64,000 nucleotides of DNA. It comes from Pseudomonas paeninsulae (GTDB lineage Bacteria; Pseudomonadota; Gammaproteobacteria; Pseudomonadales; Pseudomonadaceae). The stretch is from the NCBI RefSeq assembly GCF_035621475.1, contig NZ_CP141799.1, positions 5,196,501-5,260,500 of the forward strand, given 5' to 3'. Under the pieces are notes generated by a model, which did not search any database, was not told the origin of the DNA, and was given only the letters and a program-made list of their open reading frames with translations. This document shows positions 21,559 to 30,961 of the stretch, in pieces (position 1 is the stretch's first letter; the number at the start of each line of letters is the position of its first letter). The position numbers and the translations under genes were made by a program.

Positions 21559-22431
21559 TCATGGCCGCAACGCAGCCAGCAGGGTGTCGCAGTTGTGCTT
21601 GAACATGCCCAGGTAAGTGCTCGCCGGGCCGGTCCTGGCCAGGGCGTCGGAATACAGGGTGCCGCCGACCTTGGCCCCGGCCTCGTTGGCGATCTGTTGG
21701 ATCAGTCGTGGGTCGCGGATGTTTTCGACGAACACCGCGCGCACGCCGTCGGCGCGGATCTGCCGGATCAGCGCCGCCACTGCGGCGGCCGAAGGCTCGT
21801 CCTCGGTGCTTAGCCCCTGGGGCGCGATAAAGCTCAGGCCATAAGCCTGGCCCAGGTAAGCGAAGGCATCGTGGCTGGTGATGATGGTGCGCTGGGCCGG
21901 TGGCAGCTGGCCGAGCCCCTGGTGCGCCTCAACGAGCAGGGCGCGGATTTCGGCCAGGTAGGCATCGCGGCGGCTGCCGTAGTAGGCGGCGTTGGCCGGG
22001 TCGGCCTGGCTCAGTGTCTTGGCGATATTCTGTACATAGATCTCGGCATTGGCCAGGTTCTGCCAGGCATGCGGGTCGGGCACCTTTTCGCCGTCTTCAT
22101 CAAGCATCAGCGGCAGCACCCCGGCGCTGGCGTCGAGCCGTCTGCCGGGGGCTTCACTGCTGGCGATCAGACGCCGCAGCCAGGGCTCGAAACCCAGACC
22201 GTTGGCGATGATTAGGTCGGCGTTGAGCACCGCCTTGGCATCGTCGGCGCTCGGCTGGTAGACATGAGCGTCGGCATCAGCACCGACAAGATTGTACAAC
22301 TCGAGCTTATCTCCGGCTATTTGTTGGGTAATGTCGGCCAAAATACTGAAACTGGTGACGACTTTGAGCTTCTCTGCTGCGTTCAAGGGCAGCGACGCGA
22401 GCAGGGCGAATAGGGCGATCAACACACGCAT
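21559..22431 (-). CDS. Metal (zinc/manganese) ABC transporter substrate-binding protein
   Basis: Periplasmic cluster A-I binding protein of 290 residues; signal peptide MRVLIALFALLASLPLNAA. Candidate metal ligands: H in DAHVYQPS, H in DPHAWQN, H in TSHDAFAYLG and D in YSDAL. The long His-rich loop of classic ZnuA is absent, replaced by a short acidic one (LDEDGEKVPD). It is the last gene of a folE2-ATPase-permease-binding protein operon, which argues for zinc. The start at 22431 was chosen because the longer frame begins with a non-protein-like cysteine-rich stretch. Confidence 0.92.
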   Translation of the reverse strand: MRVLIALFALLASLPLNAAEKLKVVTSFSILADITQQIAGDKLELYNLVGADADAHVYQPSADDAKAVLNADLIIANGLGFEPWLRRLIASSEAPGRRLDASAGVLPLMLDEDGEKVPDPHAWQNLANAEIYVQNIAKTLSQADPANAAYYGSRRDAYLAEIRALLVEAHQGLGQLPPAQRTIITSHDAFAYLGQAYGLSFIAPQGLSTEDEPSAAAVAALIRQIRADGVRAVFVENIRDPRLIQQIANEAGAKVGGTLYSDALARTGPASTYLGMFKHNCDTLLAALRP

Positions 22432-22441
22432 GGCGCGTTCC

Positions 22442-23299
22442 TCAGGGTGAAGGTAAGGGGCAAGTAGTGCGCAGCAGACCATTGAGCGGCCCGAACAGCA
22501 CGGAAAGGGCATAGGCCAGGCCAGCCAGCAACACGATGCAGGGGCCGCTGGGCAGGTTGGCGTGGTAGGACAGCAGCAGGCCGAGCCAGACGCAGGTCGC
22601 ACCGGTCAGTGCGGCGAGCAGTAGCAGGCTGGGTAGATGGCGGCTCCAGAAACGTGCGGCGGCGGCCGGCAGCATCATCAGTCCGACCACCATCAACGCG
22701 CCGATGGCCTGGAAGCCGATCACCAGATTGAGCACCACCAGGGTCAGAAACAGGCCATAGGCCAGCGGGCCGAAGCGGCTGACGCTGGCAAGAAACAGCG
22801 GATCGAGGCTGTCCAGCAGCAGCCAGCGGTAGATCAGCGCCAGGACCAGTAGGCTGCCGAGCGACACCAGCAGCATGCCGTTGAGCGTGCTCTGATCGAC
22901 GGCTAATACCGAGCCGAACAGCAGGTGCAGCAGATCCAGCTTGCGCCCGGCCAGGCCCAGCAACAGTACGCCGCTGGCCAGGGAAATCGGGTAGATCGCC
23001 GCCAGGCTGGCATCTTCGCGCAGGCCGGTGCGGCGGGTGATCCAGGCGGCTAGGCCGGCCATGCCGAGTCCGGCGACCAAACCGCCGAGGGTCAGGGCCG
23101 GCAGGCTCAGGCCAAATAGCCAGAAGCCGACGGCCGCACCGGGCAGGATGCCGTGAGCGATGGCGTCGCCGATCAGGCTCAGGCGGCGCAGGATCAGAAA
23201 CACCCCCAGCGGTGCGGCGCTCAACGCCAACACCACGCCGCCGAGCAGGGCGCGGCGCATAAATGCGAATTCGACGAAAGGCGCCCATAGCAGCTCCAC
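22442..23299 (-). CDS. Metal ABC transporter permease
   Basis: A 285-residue integral membrane protein of the ZnuB/MntB family with about eight or nine helices; GTG start one base after the ATPase stop. It shows AHGILPGAAVGFWLFGLSLP, LFGSVLAVDQSTL and GFQAIGALMVVGLMMLPAAA, the conserved segment of this family. It pairs with the adjacent ATPase and binding protein, and the tight spacing implies co-expression in the zinc operon. Confidence 0.93.
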   Translation of the reverse strand: MELLWAPFVEFAFMRRALLGGVVLALSAAPLGVFLILRRLSLIGDAIAHGILPGAAVGFWLFGLSLPALTLGGLVAGLGMAGLAAWITRRTGLREDASLAAIYPISLASGVLLLGLAGRKLDLLHLLFGSVLAVDQSTLNGMLLVSLGSLLVLALIYRWLLLDSLDPLFLASVSRFGPLAYGLFLTLVVLNLVIGFQAIGALMVVGLMMLPAAAARFWSRHLPSLLLLAALTGATCVWLGLLLSYHANLPSGPCIVLLAGLAYALSVLFGPLNGLLRTTCPLPSP

Positions 23300-23300
23300 C

Positions 23301-23972
23301 CTAGGCCACCTGTTCCAATGTCTGGCGCTGGCCGATCAGCTGGCTGATCGGCGCGAATAGGCAAGCATTGCGCGACAGCTGCAGGGCGTTGTCCAGGCGC
23401 TGGTTAAGGCTGGTGAGGTCATGGCTGACCAGCAACTGGGTGCGACCCTCGGCCTGCCAGCGCTGGATATGTTGCCAGAGCAGCGTCTGGCCATGATCGT
23501 CCAGGGCGGCTTCGGGCTCATCCAGCAGCAACACTCTGGCATCGGTCAGGCTCAGGCGCGCCAGCAGCGCGCGCTGCAGCTCGCCGCCGGAGAGCGCCTG
23601 TAGCGACTGGTGCGGTAACCCATATAGGCCCCAGTCGTCCAACACTTGGCACAGGCGAACCTGGCGTTCGCGACGGTTCAGCGGGCTGCGCCAGAACCCC
23701 GTACTGACCAGGCTTTGCAGGCTGATCGGAAACTGCCGGTCGAGGGCCTGCTGCTGTATCAGATAGGCCACACCACCCAGGCGCGGCACGCCCAGTTCGA
23801 GGCGCCCACGCAGTGGTTGTTGCAGGCCGGCAATCACCTTGAGCAGGCTGCTTTTGCCACAACCGTTGCCGCCGATCAACCCCGTCAGGCTGCCGCTGAG
23901 CAGCTGCAGATCCAACGGCGGGGTCAGCGGCTGGCCACCTGGGCCCCACTGCAGGTGCCGGCAGCGGATCAT
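23301..23972 (-). CDS. Metal ABC transporter ATP-binding protein
   Basis: A 223-residue ABC ATPase. Walker A GGNGCGKSSLLK (about 35-46), signature LSGGELQRALLARLSL, Walker B VLLLDEPEAALDD and the switch histidine in LLVSHDLTSL. Its ATG overlaps the folE2 stop by 4 bases, so the ATPase is coupled to folE2. It powers the permease immediately downstream. The zinc assignment rests on context. Confidence 0.94.
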   Translation of the reverse strand: MIRCRHLQWGPGGQPLTPPLDLQLLSGSLTGLIGGNGCGKSSLLKVIAGLQQPLRGRLELGVPRLGGVAYLIQQQALDRQFPISLQSLVSTGFWRSPLNRRERQVRLCQVLDDWGLYGLPHQSLQALSGGELQRALLARLSLTDARVLLLDEPEAALDDHGQTLLWQHIQRWQAEGRTQLLVSHDLTSLNQRLDNALQLSRNACLFAPISQLIGQRQTLEQVA

Positions 23973-24865
23973 GCCAGGCTCCAGTTCCAGCTGCTCGCGG
24001 CCACCGCATCGTGGGCGTGCAGGCTTTCCGCATGCACCACGCGCAGGCTGAAGGCGCTCAGCTCTGGTTGCAGCAACAGGGCACTGTGCAGGCGGCGCGC
24101 AGCGTCTTCGCAGAACATCAGATTCTGCCCGTTGGCTAGGGCGAAGGCCTGCTCGTCGGCACGCTTGACTGCGGTCTGCACGGCGGTGCCGAGGGCCTGT
24201 TCGGCGCAGTCGATCAGCTCGATCAGCGGCAGCTCATTGGCTTGCGGGCTCAGGCGTATCTGCAGAGTGGCAGTGCTGCGCTGGCTGTGTGGTGTGGCCA
24301 GAATGCCCTGGGTCGAGCCGAGCCAGCTCAGCAGTTGCTGATGGTCGAGGGGCTGGTCGGCGAAGTCCTCGATAAAGCGCTGCTGGATCAGCTGCCGGGC
24401 CAGGGCAGCGGAACAGGGGCAGGTCGAGGAATAGTCAATCTGAACCTGCAGTTCCACGTGGAACCCCGATGAATCCTGGCGTGCACGTACTTCGAAGGGG
24501 TAGTCCTTCCAGCCCGATAGCGGACTGACCAACGCCGGACGGCTGAGCAAGGCCTCGCCGCGCAGGGTGATATAGGCCTGCTGCGACAGGCCTTGATGGC
24601 TGTCGAGAAACTCGCCCAGCAGCTGCTCTAACAACTGTGGCCTGAGGTCCTCGGCCTCCAGGGCCTGCAGCGCTAGGTACAGGCGCGACATATGAATGCC
24701 GCGCACGCTGCCAGCGTCCAGGCTGACCCCGGCATCGGCACGGGCGTTGATCCGTTGCTTGGCAAACAACAGCGGTAAGGCGACTTCGCCCATGCCGACC
24801 CAATCCAGGGTTTGTGGGTAGTGAGTCGCTTGGGCGGCAATATCCGGCAGAGTCAGGGCATGCAT
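23969..24865 (-). CDS. folE2: GTP cyclohydrolase FolE2 (type IB)
   Basis: Makes 7,8-dihydroneopterin triphosphate from GTP, the first step of folate synthesis. FolE2 can work with metals other than zinc and replaces the zinc enzyme FolE in starvation. The 298 residues start MHALTLPDIAAQ (a TTG one codon earlier is not needed). Family segments include GVSLDAGSVRGIHMSRLYLA, STCPCSAALARQLI with the active-site cysteine, and GQNLMFCEDAARRL. It heads the metal transporter operon and is divergent from dksA2, with a Zur-like dyad between. Confidence 0.94.
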   Translation of the reverse strand: MHALTLPDIAAQATHYPQTLDWVGMGEVALPLLFAKQRINARADAGVSLDAGSVRGIHMSRLYLALQALEAEDLRPQLLEQLLGEFLDSHQGLSQQAYITLRGEALLSRPALVSPLSGWKDYPFEVRARQDSSGFHVELQVQIDYSSTCPCSAALARQLIQQRFIEDFADQPLDHQQLLSWLGSTQGILATPHSQRSTATLQIRLSPQANELPLIELIDCAEQALGTAVQTAVKRADEQAFALANGQNLMFCEDAARRLHSALLLQPELSAFSLRVVHAESLHAHDAVAASSWNWSLA

Positions 24866-24891
24866 CAAAAATCCAGCAGTAGGCAGTAGTG

Positions 24892-24913
24892 ATAAATGTT
24901 ATGTTATATCAAT
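24892..24913. promoter_or_regulatory. Candidate Zur box between folE2 and dksA2
   Basis: An AT-rich near-palindrome ATAAATGTTATGTTATATCA in otherwise GC-rich DNA, close to the proteobacterial Zur consensus (TGTTATNNTATAACA type). It lies 27 bases from the folE2 start and 29 from the dksA2 start, placed to control both directions. Confidence 0.65.
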
Positions 24914-24941
24914 CCAAACAGCATGCCAGTGAATTCGTACC

Positions 24942-25367
24942 ATGAGCTTGACCCTGCTCACCGCAACCGAGCTGCTTGCCCAGCCGGCCGATGATTATAT
25001 GAACGACGCCCAACAGCAGTTTTTCCGTGCCTTGCTGCTGAGCCAGCGCGGCGATCTGCAGACGCGCATCGCCGAGGAGTTCGAAACCCTGCGCGAGCAC
25101 GAAACCAGCAGCGACCCGGCCGATATCGGCAGCGCCGAAGAACAGCGGCAGTGGCAACTGCGCCAGCTCGAACGGGAAAAGAAACTGCTCGACAAGATCG
25201 ACGCAGCCGTCGATCACCTGGCCCGTGGCGAATACGGCTGGTGCCGTGAAACTGGCGAGCCGATCGGCCTCAAGCGTCTGCTGCTGCGGCCCACCGCCAG
25301 CCTGTGCATTGAGGCCAAAGAACGCCAAGAACAACGCGAAAAGCATCTGCGTCATGCCGAACCCTGA
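24942..25367 (+). CDS. dksA2: DksA2, RNA polymerase-binding regulator with reduced zinc site
   Basis: A 141-residue DksA paralogue that works with ppGpp on RNA polymerase. The coiled-coil tip is seen in [20 protein letters not shown]. The zinc-ribbon region reads [20 protein letters not shown] then [11 protein letters not shown]: of the four usual cysteines only two remain (C-x2-T and C-x2-A). This is the mark of the DksA2 that replaces zinc-binding DksA under zinc limitation. It sits next to zigA and across a Zur-like box from folE2. Confidence 0.93.
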   Translation: MSLTLLTATELLAQPADDYMNDAQQQFFRALLLSQRGDLQTRIAEEFETLREHETSSDPADIGSAEEQRQWQLRQLEREKKLLDKIDAAVDHLARGEYGWCRETGEPIGLKRLLLRPTASLCIEAKERQEQREKHLRHAEP

Positions 25368-25381
25368 TGGAGCCTAAAACC

Positions 25382-26589
<1,208 letters not shown>

Positions 26590-26590
<1 letters not shown>

Positions 26591-27234
26591 TGCTCACGCC
26601 CATCCTCAGACAACCGCTGGCGCAGATGGCTGGCGAACAGGTTGAGGTGTTCTGTGAAGTGCTCAACGACCAGGTAAATCTGGCGGTCTGGCAGCGTCGG
26701 TTGCCGCCTGCGATCACCGATTTTGCGACCCAGTTGCTGGCGCTGGACGAGCCTCTGGCGCAAACCCTGACCCTGGAGCTGCCAGGCGCCGATACCGAAC
26801 CGGACCTGAGTAGCCTGCTGGCCGGTTACCAGGAGCTGCCCGGCCACGCGGCCTTTGTCGCCGATGTCGGCTGGCTGGTCGGCGCCTTTGCTTGCCTGGT
26901 CGATGGCAGGCGCATCGGCTTACGCGTGCGCGCGTTGGACAAGGCCATGTGCCCGCGTTTTCATGTCGACCATGTGCCGCTGCGCTTGATCACCAGCTAT
27001 GCCGGGGTCGGCAGCCAGTGGTTGCGCGAGGGCGTGATGGCCCGCCGTCGCCTCGGCGACCCGGCCGCAGAGCCCGAGGATGCAGCTCTGATCGAACGCG
27101 CGGCGGCCGGCCATGTGCTGCTGGCCAAGGGCGAGAAATGGACCGGCAACGAAGGTGGTGGGCTGATCCACCGCTCGCCACAGCCGCCAGCCGGCGAGCG
27201 ACGGTTATTGCTGACTCTAGATTGGTTGGCGTAA
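26590..27234 (+). CDS. DUF1826 domain-containing protein
   Basis: A 214-residue soluble protein whose ATG shares its first base with the last base of the zigA stop. Conserved segments are AVWQRRLPPAITDF, RALDKAMCPRFHVDHVPLRL and GGGLIHRSPQPPAGERRLLL. The CPRFHVDH part has Cys/His/Asp residues that could bind a metal, and the layout hints at a cupin or Fe(II)-oxygenase-like fold. It is linked to zinc-starvation operons by gene neighbourhood; its activity is unknown. Confidence 0.87.
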
Positions 27235-27292
27235 GGCGCAGTGCGGCGACGGCGGCGTGTGGCGGACTGTTCGCTGCGTTCCTGAGTTCGCC

Positions 27293-27646
27293 CTACCGCG
27301 CCATCCATACGCCCTTGCTCTGCCGTTCGCAGAACGGCTTGAGGTAAGCGGCGTCGCTGGCCACGCCGTAATAGTGAATGTCCTGCTGGTAGGGCATGCC
27401 GCCCACCTGAGCGTTGCGACAGACGCCGTAGGCGCCGATCGGGCATTGCTCGACGAAGGCTACTTCGACCTTCTGGCCTTTCAATTGTGGTTGGCAGAAA
27501 CCGCTGCGAAACAGGTTCGGTGGAATGCTGCGATTCTGCTGGCAGACCTTGATGTCCAGGCGCTCGGCCTGACTGTGAATCACGCAGGCTTCGCCCCAGG
27601 CCAGACCGGATAGGGCGAGCATGCCCAGCAGCAGAACAACACGCAT
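27293..27646 (-). CDS. Secreted cysteine-rich hypothetical protein
   Basis: A 117-residue protein with a signal peptide (MRVVLLLGMLALSGLAWG-EA). The mature part has six cysteines, in ACVIHS, KVCQQN, GFCQPQ, EQCPIG, GVCRNA and PFCERQ, suggesting three disulfides or a metal site in the periplasm. It is transcribed against the zigA-DUF1826 operon and divergent from the second COG0523 gene. I do not recognise a characterised family. Confidence 0.7.
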   Translation of the reverse strand: MRVVLLLGMLALSGLAWGEACVIHSQAERLDIKVCQQNRSIPPNLFRSGFCQPQLKGQKVEVAFVEQCPIGAYGVCRNAQVGGMPYQQDIHYYGVASDAAYLKPFCERQSKGVWMAR

Positions 27647-27779
27647 CGATTTACCCCAAAAACGAATATGCTGGCGACTCTACCATGCCGCTTTTTTCAC
27701 GTCTGCGTGGCGCCGAGTCGGACCGTCGCGCCTCCTACAGGCCCTTCCCCTATCGCTTGCACAACCGCACCATAGGCCC

Positions 27780-28751
27780 ATGCTGAAAAATATCCCTACC
27801 CACCTGATCGCCGGCCCCCTGGGTGCTGGCAAGACCAGCCTGATCCGCCAACTGCTGGCGCAGCGTCCGGCCGCTGAGCGTTGGGCGGTGCTGATCAACG
27901 AGTTCGGCTTGATCGGCCTGGACGCGGCCCTGCTCAGCAGCGACGCCGACGGCATCGTCATGGCCGAGGTCGCGGGCGGCTGCCTGTGCTGCGTCAACGG
28001 CGTGCCCTTCCAGGTCGGCCTGAGCCGACTGTTGCGCAAGGCCAGGCCGGATCGCCTGCTGATCGAACCGTCCGGCCTGGGCCATCCGCTAGAGTTGTTG
28101 CGCCAATTGCGCGAGCCCCCCTGGGAGGGCGTGTTGGCCGTGCAACCGACGGTACTGGTGCTGGACGCCGCCGCCCTGGCCGCCGGCGCACGCTTGCCCG
28201 ATAGCCAGCAGGCCACCTTGAACAGTGCCGGTTTGCTACTGCTGAACAAGGCCGAGCACCTGGACGATGCGGCAAAGGGGCGGATTCAGACGCAACTGCC
28301 AGCGCGGCCACTATTGTGGACGACTCAGGCGGCCTTGCCCCTGGCGCAACTACCCGGTTTCGCCGCCCGGGCCGAAGCAGGTACGAGCCTGGATGAGCTG
28401 CCCCGCAGCGCCGCCGCAGCCATGCCACAAGTCTGGCGCACGCCGGCCGAGCCGATCTGCCAGGTTCAGGCGCAACCTGAAGGCTGGAGCATCGGCTGGC
28501 GCTGGCACCCCAGCCAGTGTTTCGAGCTGATGCAGGTGCAGCTCTGGCTCGCGAGTTTGCCCTGGCGCCGCGCCAAGCTGGTGCTGCAGACCAACGCCGG
28601 CTGGCTCTCGGCCAACGCCCTGGAGGGCCAGGCGCTGCACTGGCAGAGCAGCGAATGGCGCAAGGATTCGCGCCTGGAGCTGATCTTTGCCGAGGCGCAG
28701 GATGTCGCCGCCCTGCAGGCGGCTTTCCGGCACTGCCTGCTTGCCGATTAG
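27780..28751 (+). CDS. Second COG0523-family GTPase (CobW-like)
   Basis: A 323-residue G3E GTPase: Walker A AGPLGAGKTSL (11-21), metal motif GCLCC (67-71), EPSGLGHP and base-recognition NKAE (variant of NKxD). The C-terminal CobW domain is short and lacks the histidine-rich tail of some family members. The ATG at 27780 is chosen; the longer frame has a basic non-homologous lead. It lies in the zinc block but has no obvious Zur box of its own, so its metal client may differ from that of ZigA. Confidence 0.88.
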   Translation: MLKNIPTHLIAGPLGAGKTSLIRQLLAQRPAAERWAVLINEFGLIGLDAALLSSDADGIVMAEVAGGCLCCVNGVPFQVGLSRLLRKARPDRLLIEPSGLGHPLELLRQLREPPWEGVLAVQPTVLVLDAAALAAGARLPDSQQATLNSAGLLLLNKAEHLDDAAKGRIQTQLPARPLLWTTQAALPLAQLPGFAARAEAGTSLDELPRSAAAAMPQVWRTPAEPICQVQAQPEGWSIGWRWHPSQCFELMQVQLWLASLPWRRAKLVLQTNAGWLSANALEGQALHWQSSEWRKDSRLELIFAEAQDVAALQAAFRHCLLAD

Positions 28752-28784
28752 TCAGCCTGCTGTTCGGCTGCCTGCGCGCGGTTG

Positions 28785-29645
28785 TCAGGGGTAGGCGTTA
28801 AACCAGGCGAGCACCTTGCCCGGTGACGTGCTGAACCATTCGTGCTGGCCCAGCGGCTCGGTATAACGACCGGAGGGGATACCCTGATGGAGCAGGCGGT
28901 CGTAGTACAGGTCCATGCTCCACCAAGGGACTACCGCGTCGAGGAAACCATGGATGAAGTAGGTCGGCGGGTGATCGGCCGGGAGCGTATCCGGCACCGT
29001 GCAGAGTGGTCCGCTGCAGCTGGCATAGGAGCCGGAATGCACCACCAGCGCCTTAAACTGACCGGGGAAGGACACCGCCATGCGGCTGGTGTTATAGCCA
29101 CCGCTGGAGATGCCGGTGGCGTACTTGCGCTGGCCGTTTAGTGGGCCGAAATGGCCGTTGTCGATGGCCTGAAACAGGTTGCTCAGAAAGGTGAAGTCGC
29201 TGCTGGTCTGGTAAAGGCTGCCCGACAAGCCGGGGATATTGGTGTGCCAGAACAGGTCGGCCGGCGCGCTGGGGGCAATCACCGCATAGCCATGCTCGAG
29301 CAGGGTCTTGATGGTCTTGCCCTCGTTGTACAGCTTGCCCAGCCAGACGTTGCTGTAATAGACGAAGTCGTCCAGGGCAAAGAACGAGCCCTGGTAGAAC
29401 AGTACCACCGGCCAACCGCCTGGCGGTGGGGGGCCGACCGGTCTCTGGTAGATCACCTTGCGCGTGCTCAGTGGTCCTGAAGCAATCCAGGTCGATTGAT
29501 GGTTGCAGCTGATTTTGCCAGGCAGCAGCAGGGATTCCTTGCGCTCGCTACAAGGCGAGTCGGCCCAGCTCGGGGTCGTGAAACAGCACGCCAACAGGGC
29601 GATCAAGCCCAGCCAGCGGATACTTGGTTTGGCAGTGATTAGCAT
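28785..29645 (-). CDS. phaZ: Extracellular medium-chain-length PHA depolymerase
   Basis: Secreted serine hydrolase degrading medium-chain-length polyhydroxyalkanoate outside the cell; 286 residues with a signal peptide ending near ...TPSWA. The lipase-like box GISSGG gives S180; D236 (FLDAVVPW) and H268 (GQHEW) complete the triad, with the spacing I recall for the P. fluorescens GK13 enzyme. Cysteine pairs suit a secreted protein. An IS1595-type element is inserted 86 bases upstream of its start, in its probable promoter region. It is unlike intracellular PhaZ, which lies in the pha operon. Confidence 0.88.
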   Translation of the reverse strand: MLITAKPSIRWLGLIALLACCFTTPSWADSPCSERKESLLLPGKISCNHQSTWIASGPLSTRKVIYQRPVGPPPPGGWPVVLFYQGSFFALDDFVYYSNVWLGKLYNEGKTIKTLLEHGYAVIAPSAPADLFWHTNIPGLSGSLYQTSSDFTFLSNLFQAIDNGHFGPLNGQRKYATGISSGGYNTSRMAVSFPGQFKALVVHSGSYASCSGPLCTVPDTLPADHPPTYFIHGFLDAVVPWWSMDLYYDRLLHQGIPSGRYTEPLGQHEWFSTSPGKVLAWFNAYP

Positions 29646-29731
29646 GACGGTTCTCCGATTATTATTAATTTTATAAGGGCTGCCCGCCTGACAGGGGTAG
29701 CGGAGTCCCTGGCACTACGGGCTAAATAGAA

Positions 29732-30765
29732 GGCTATGTACCCTTTAACTGTTGCATGGGCCGGCCCACCGCCTCCTGCAGACAAAACTCTGGCTGAATG
29801 CGCTTTGTGTACCGCTCCAACATGCGGCGCCAACCTAGGTAGTTAACGAGGTACTTGGTCGCAACCCCATGAAAGCGCGCCATCCAGCCCTTCAGCCGGC
29901 TGTGATAAGCGTTGACGTTCTGGATATGAAAAGCCGCTTCCTGGACGCGTAACCCCGGCCTCGCATACACCACCTTGTGGGTGATCCCGTTGCGGCGTGC
30001 AAATGCCGCATAGATTGCTGCGCCATCAGTACAGAGCACCGACGCTTTATCCACCAAAGGCCTTAGCGCGGCACTTACATGGGCGGCGTCGAGCTTCTCC
30101 AACTGAAAGTCAGCGGTATGTCCTTCACGGTCGCGAACAACCAAAACGGGTATCTGATCCGGCCCCGTTCCGCGTGTCTTGCCCACACCCCCGCGTTTAC
30201 GGGGTGGGCGCGGCATCTCGCGCTGACCTTTGAATGACTCGAGAAAGAACGTTTCGTCGGCCTCGACAATGCCGCTTTCACGCGCATCGTGATGCGCCGC
30301 CACATCATGCAAAAACCGATGTCGCCAGCGAAATGAAGTGTTCTTGCTGATGCTGCAGTGTCGGGCCGCCGCTCTCACGGTCAATCCAGCAATGAGGGCT
30401 TGGGCATAATCCAGCCAGCAGTCCTTTTTGCGTAGGCGCGCCAAGGGTGTTCCAGTCAATGCATTGCACGTGCGCCGACAGACCTTGCAGCGATAGCGCT
30501 GCAAGCCACCACTGCGGCCCCATGAGGCCAGTTGCGCGGCGTCGGCGGCACAGTGCGGGCAGGCTTTCAGATCAGGGATGAGCTCTTCAAAGCCATCTCG
30601 CTGCACGTTGATCTGGAGAAAATGCTGAACGATGGACTTCTGTTTGATCGTGAGGCGATCAAGCCGAGCCAGTAGGTGTTGAAAGGGTTGGGCATCCATA
30701 ACGGCACTCCTTGATGAGCACACGTCTTCAGTCTAGGCCTTGCAACAGTTAACGAGTACATAGCC
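29732..30765 (-). mobile_element. IS1595-family insertion sequence, copy A
   Basis: A complete 1034-bp element. Terminal inverted repeats begin GGCTATGTAC at both ends and continue to TTAACTGTTGCA with a few mismatches. It is flanked by perfect 8-bp direct repeats AAATAGAA (29724-29731 and 30766-30773). It carries one transposase gene on the minus strand whose stop falls inside the terminal repeat. It is inserted between phaZ and the DUF1302 gene. Confidence 0.95.
29734..30699 (-). CDS. IS1595 family transposase (copy A)
   Basis: A 321-residue transposase of the ISXO2-like group. An N-terminal zinc ribbon (ACPHCAADA ... [10 protein letters not shown]) is followed by a helix-turn-helix and the catalytic domain, with EADETFF (first D), CTDGAAIY (second D) and the family's [20 protein letters not shown] region (N/H instead of E). 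The start is MDAQPFQ; the upstream in-frame extension to 30723 is less likely. It is intact and differs from copy B by two residues (I/V in CSISKN, T/S in LCTDG). Confidence 0.94.
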   Translation of the reverse strand: MDAQPFQHLLARLDRLTIKQKSIVQHFLQINVQRDGFEELIPDLKACPHCAADAAQLASWGRSGGLQRYRCKVCRRTCNALTGTPLARLRKKDCWLDYAQALIAGLTVRAAARHCSISKNTSFRWRHRFLHDVAAHHDARESGIVEADETFFLESFKGQREMPRPPRKRGGVGKTRGTGPDQIPVLVVRDREGHTADFQLEKLDAAHVSAALRPLVDKASVLCTDGAAIYAAFARRNGITHKVVYARPGLRVQEAAFHIQNVNAYHSRLKGWMARFHGVATKYLVNYLGWRRMLERYTKRIQPEFCLQEAVGRPMQQLKGT

Positions 30766-30907
30766 AAATAGAAACCCAAATTCCGATTCCGTCAAATAAG
30801 TAAGGCCACGCAATCTGGGCGCTACAGCGCCGCGACCTCTCTAGCGCCGGCCACTGTCGCCAGAAAAAATCTTTGCCGGGCTTGCCAAATGACGATGGTG
30901 TTACTAC

Positions 30908-30939
30908 TTTATCGGAACCGATGTTCCGGTTCCGATAAA
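30908..30939. promoter_or_regulatory. Perfect 13-bp dyad upstream of the DUF1302 gene
   Basis: TTTATCGGAACCG (30908-30920) and its exact reverse complement (30927-30939) around a 6-base spacer, ending 22 bases before the DUF1302 start. A second dyad, GGAAC-CGAT-GTTCC, is nested inside. It looks like a regulator operator or a leader hairpin; the protein that binds it is unknown. Confidence 0.6.
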
Positions 30940-30961
30940 AACAACATAGCAGGAGATCGTC

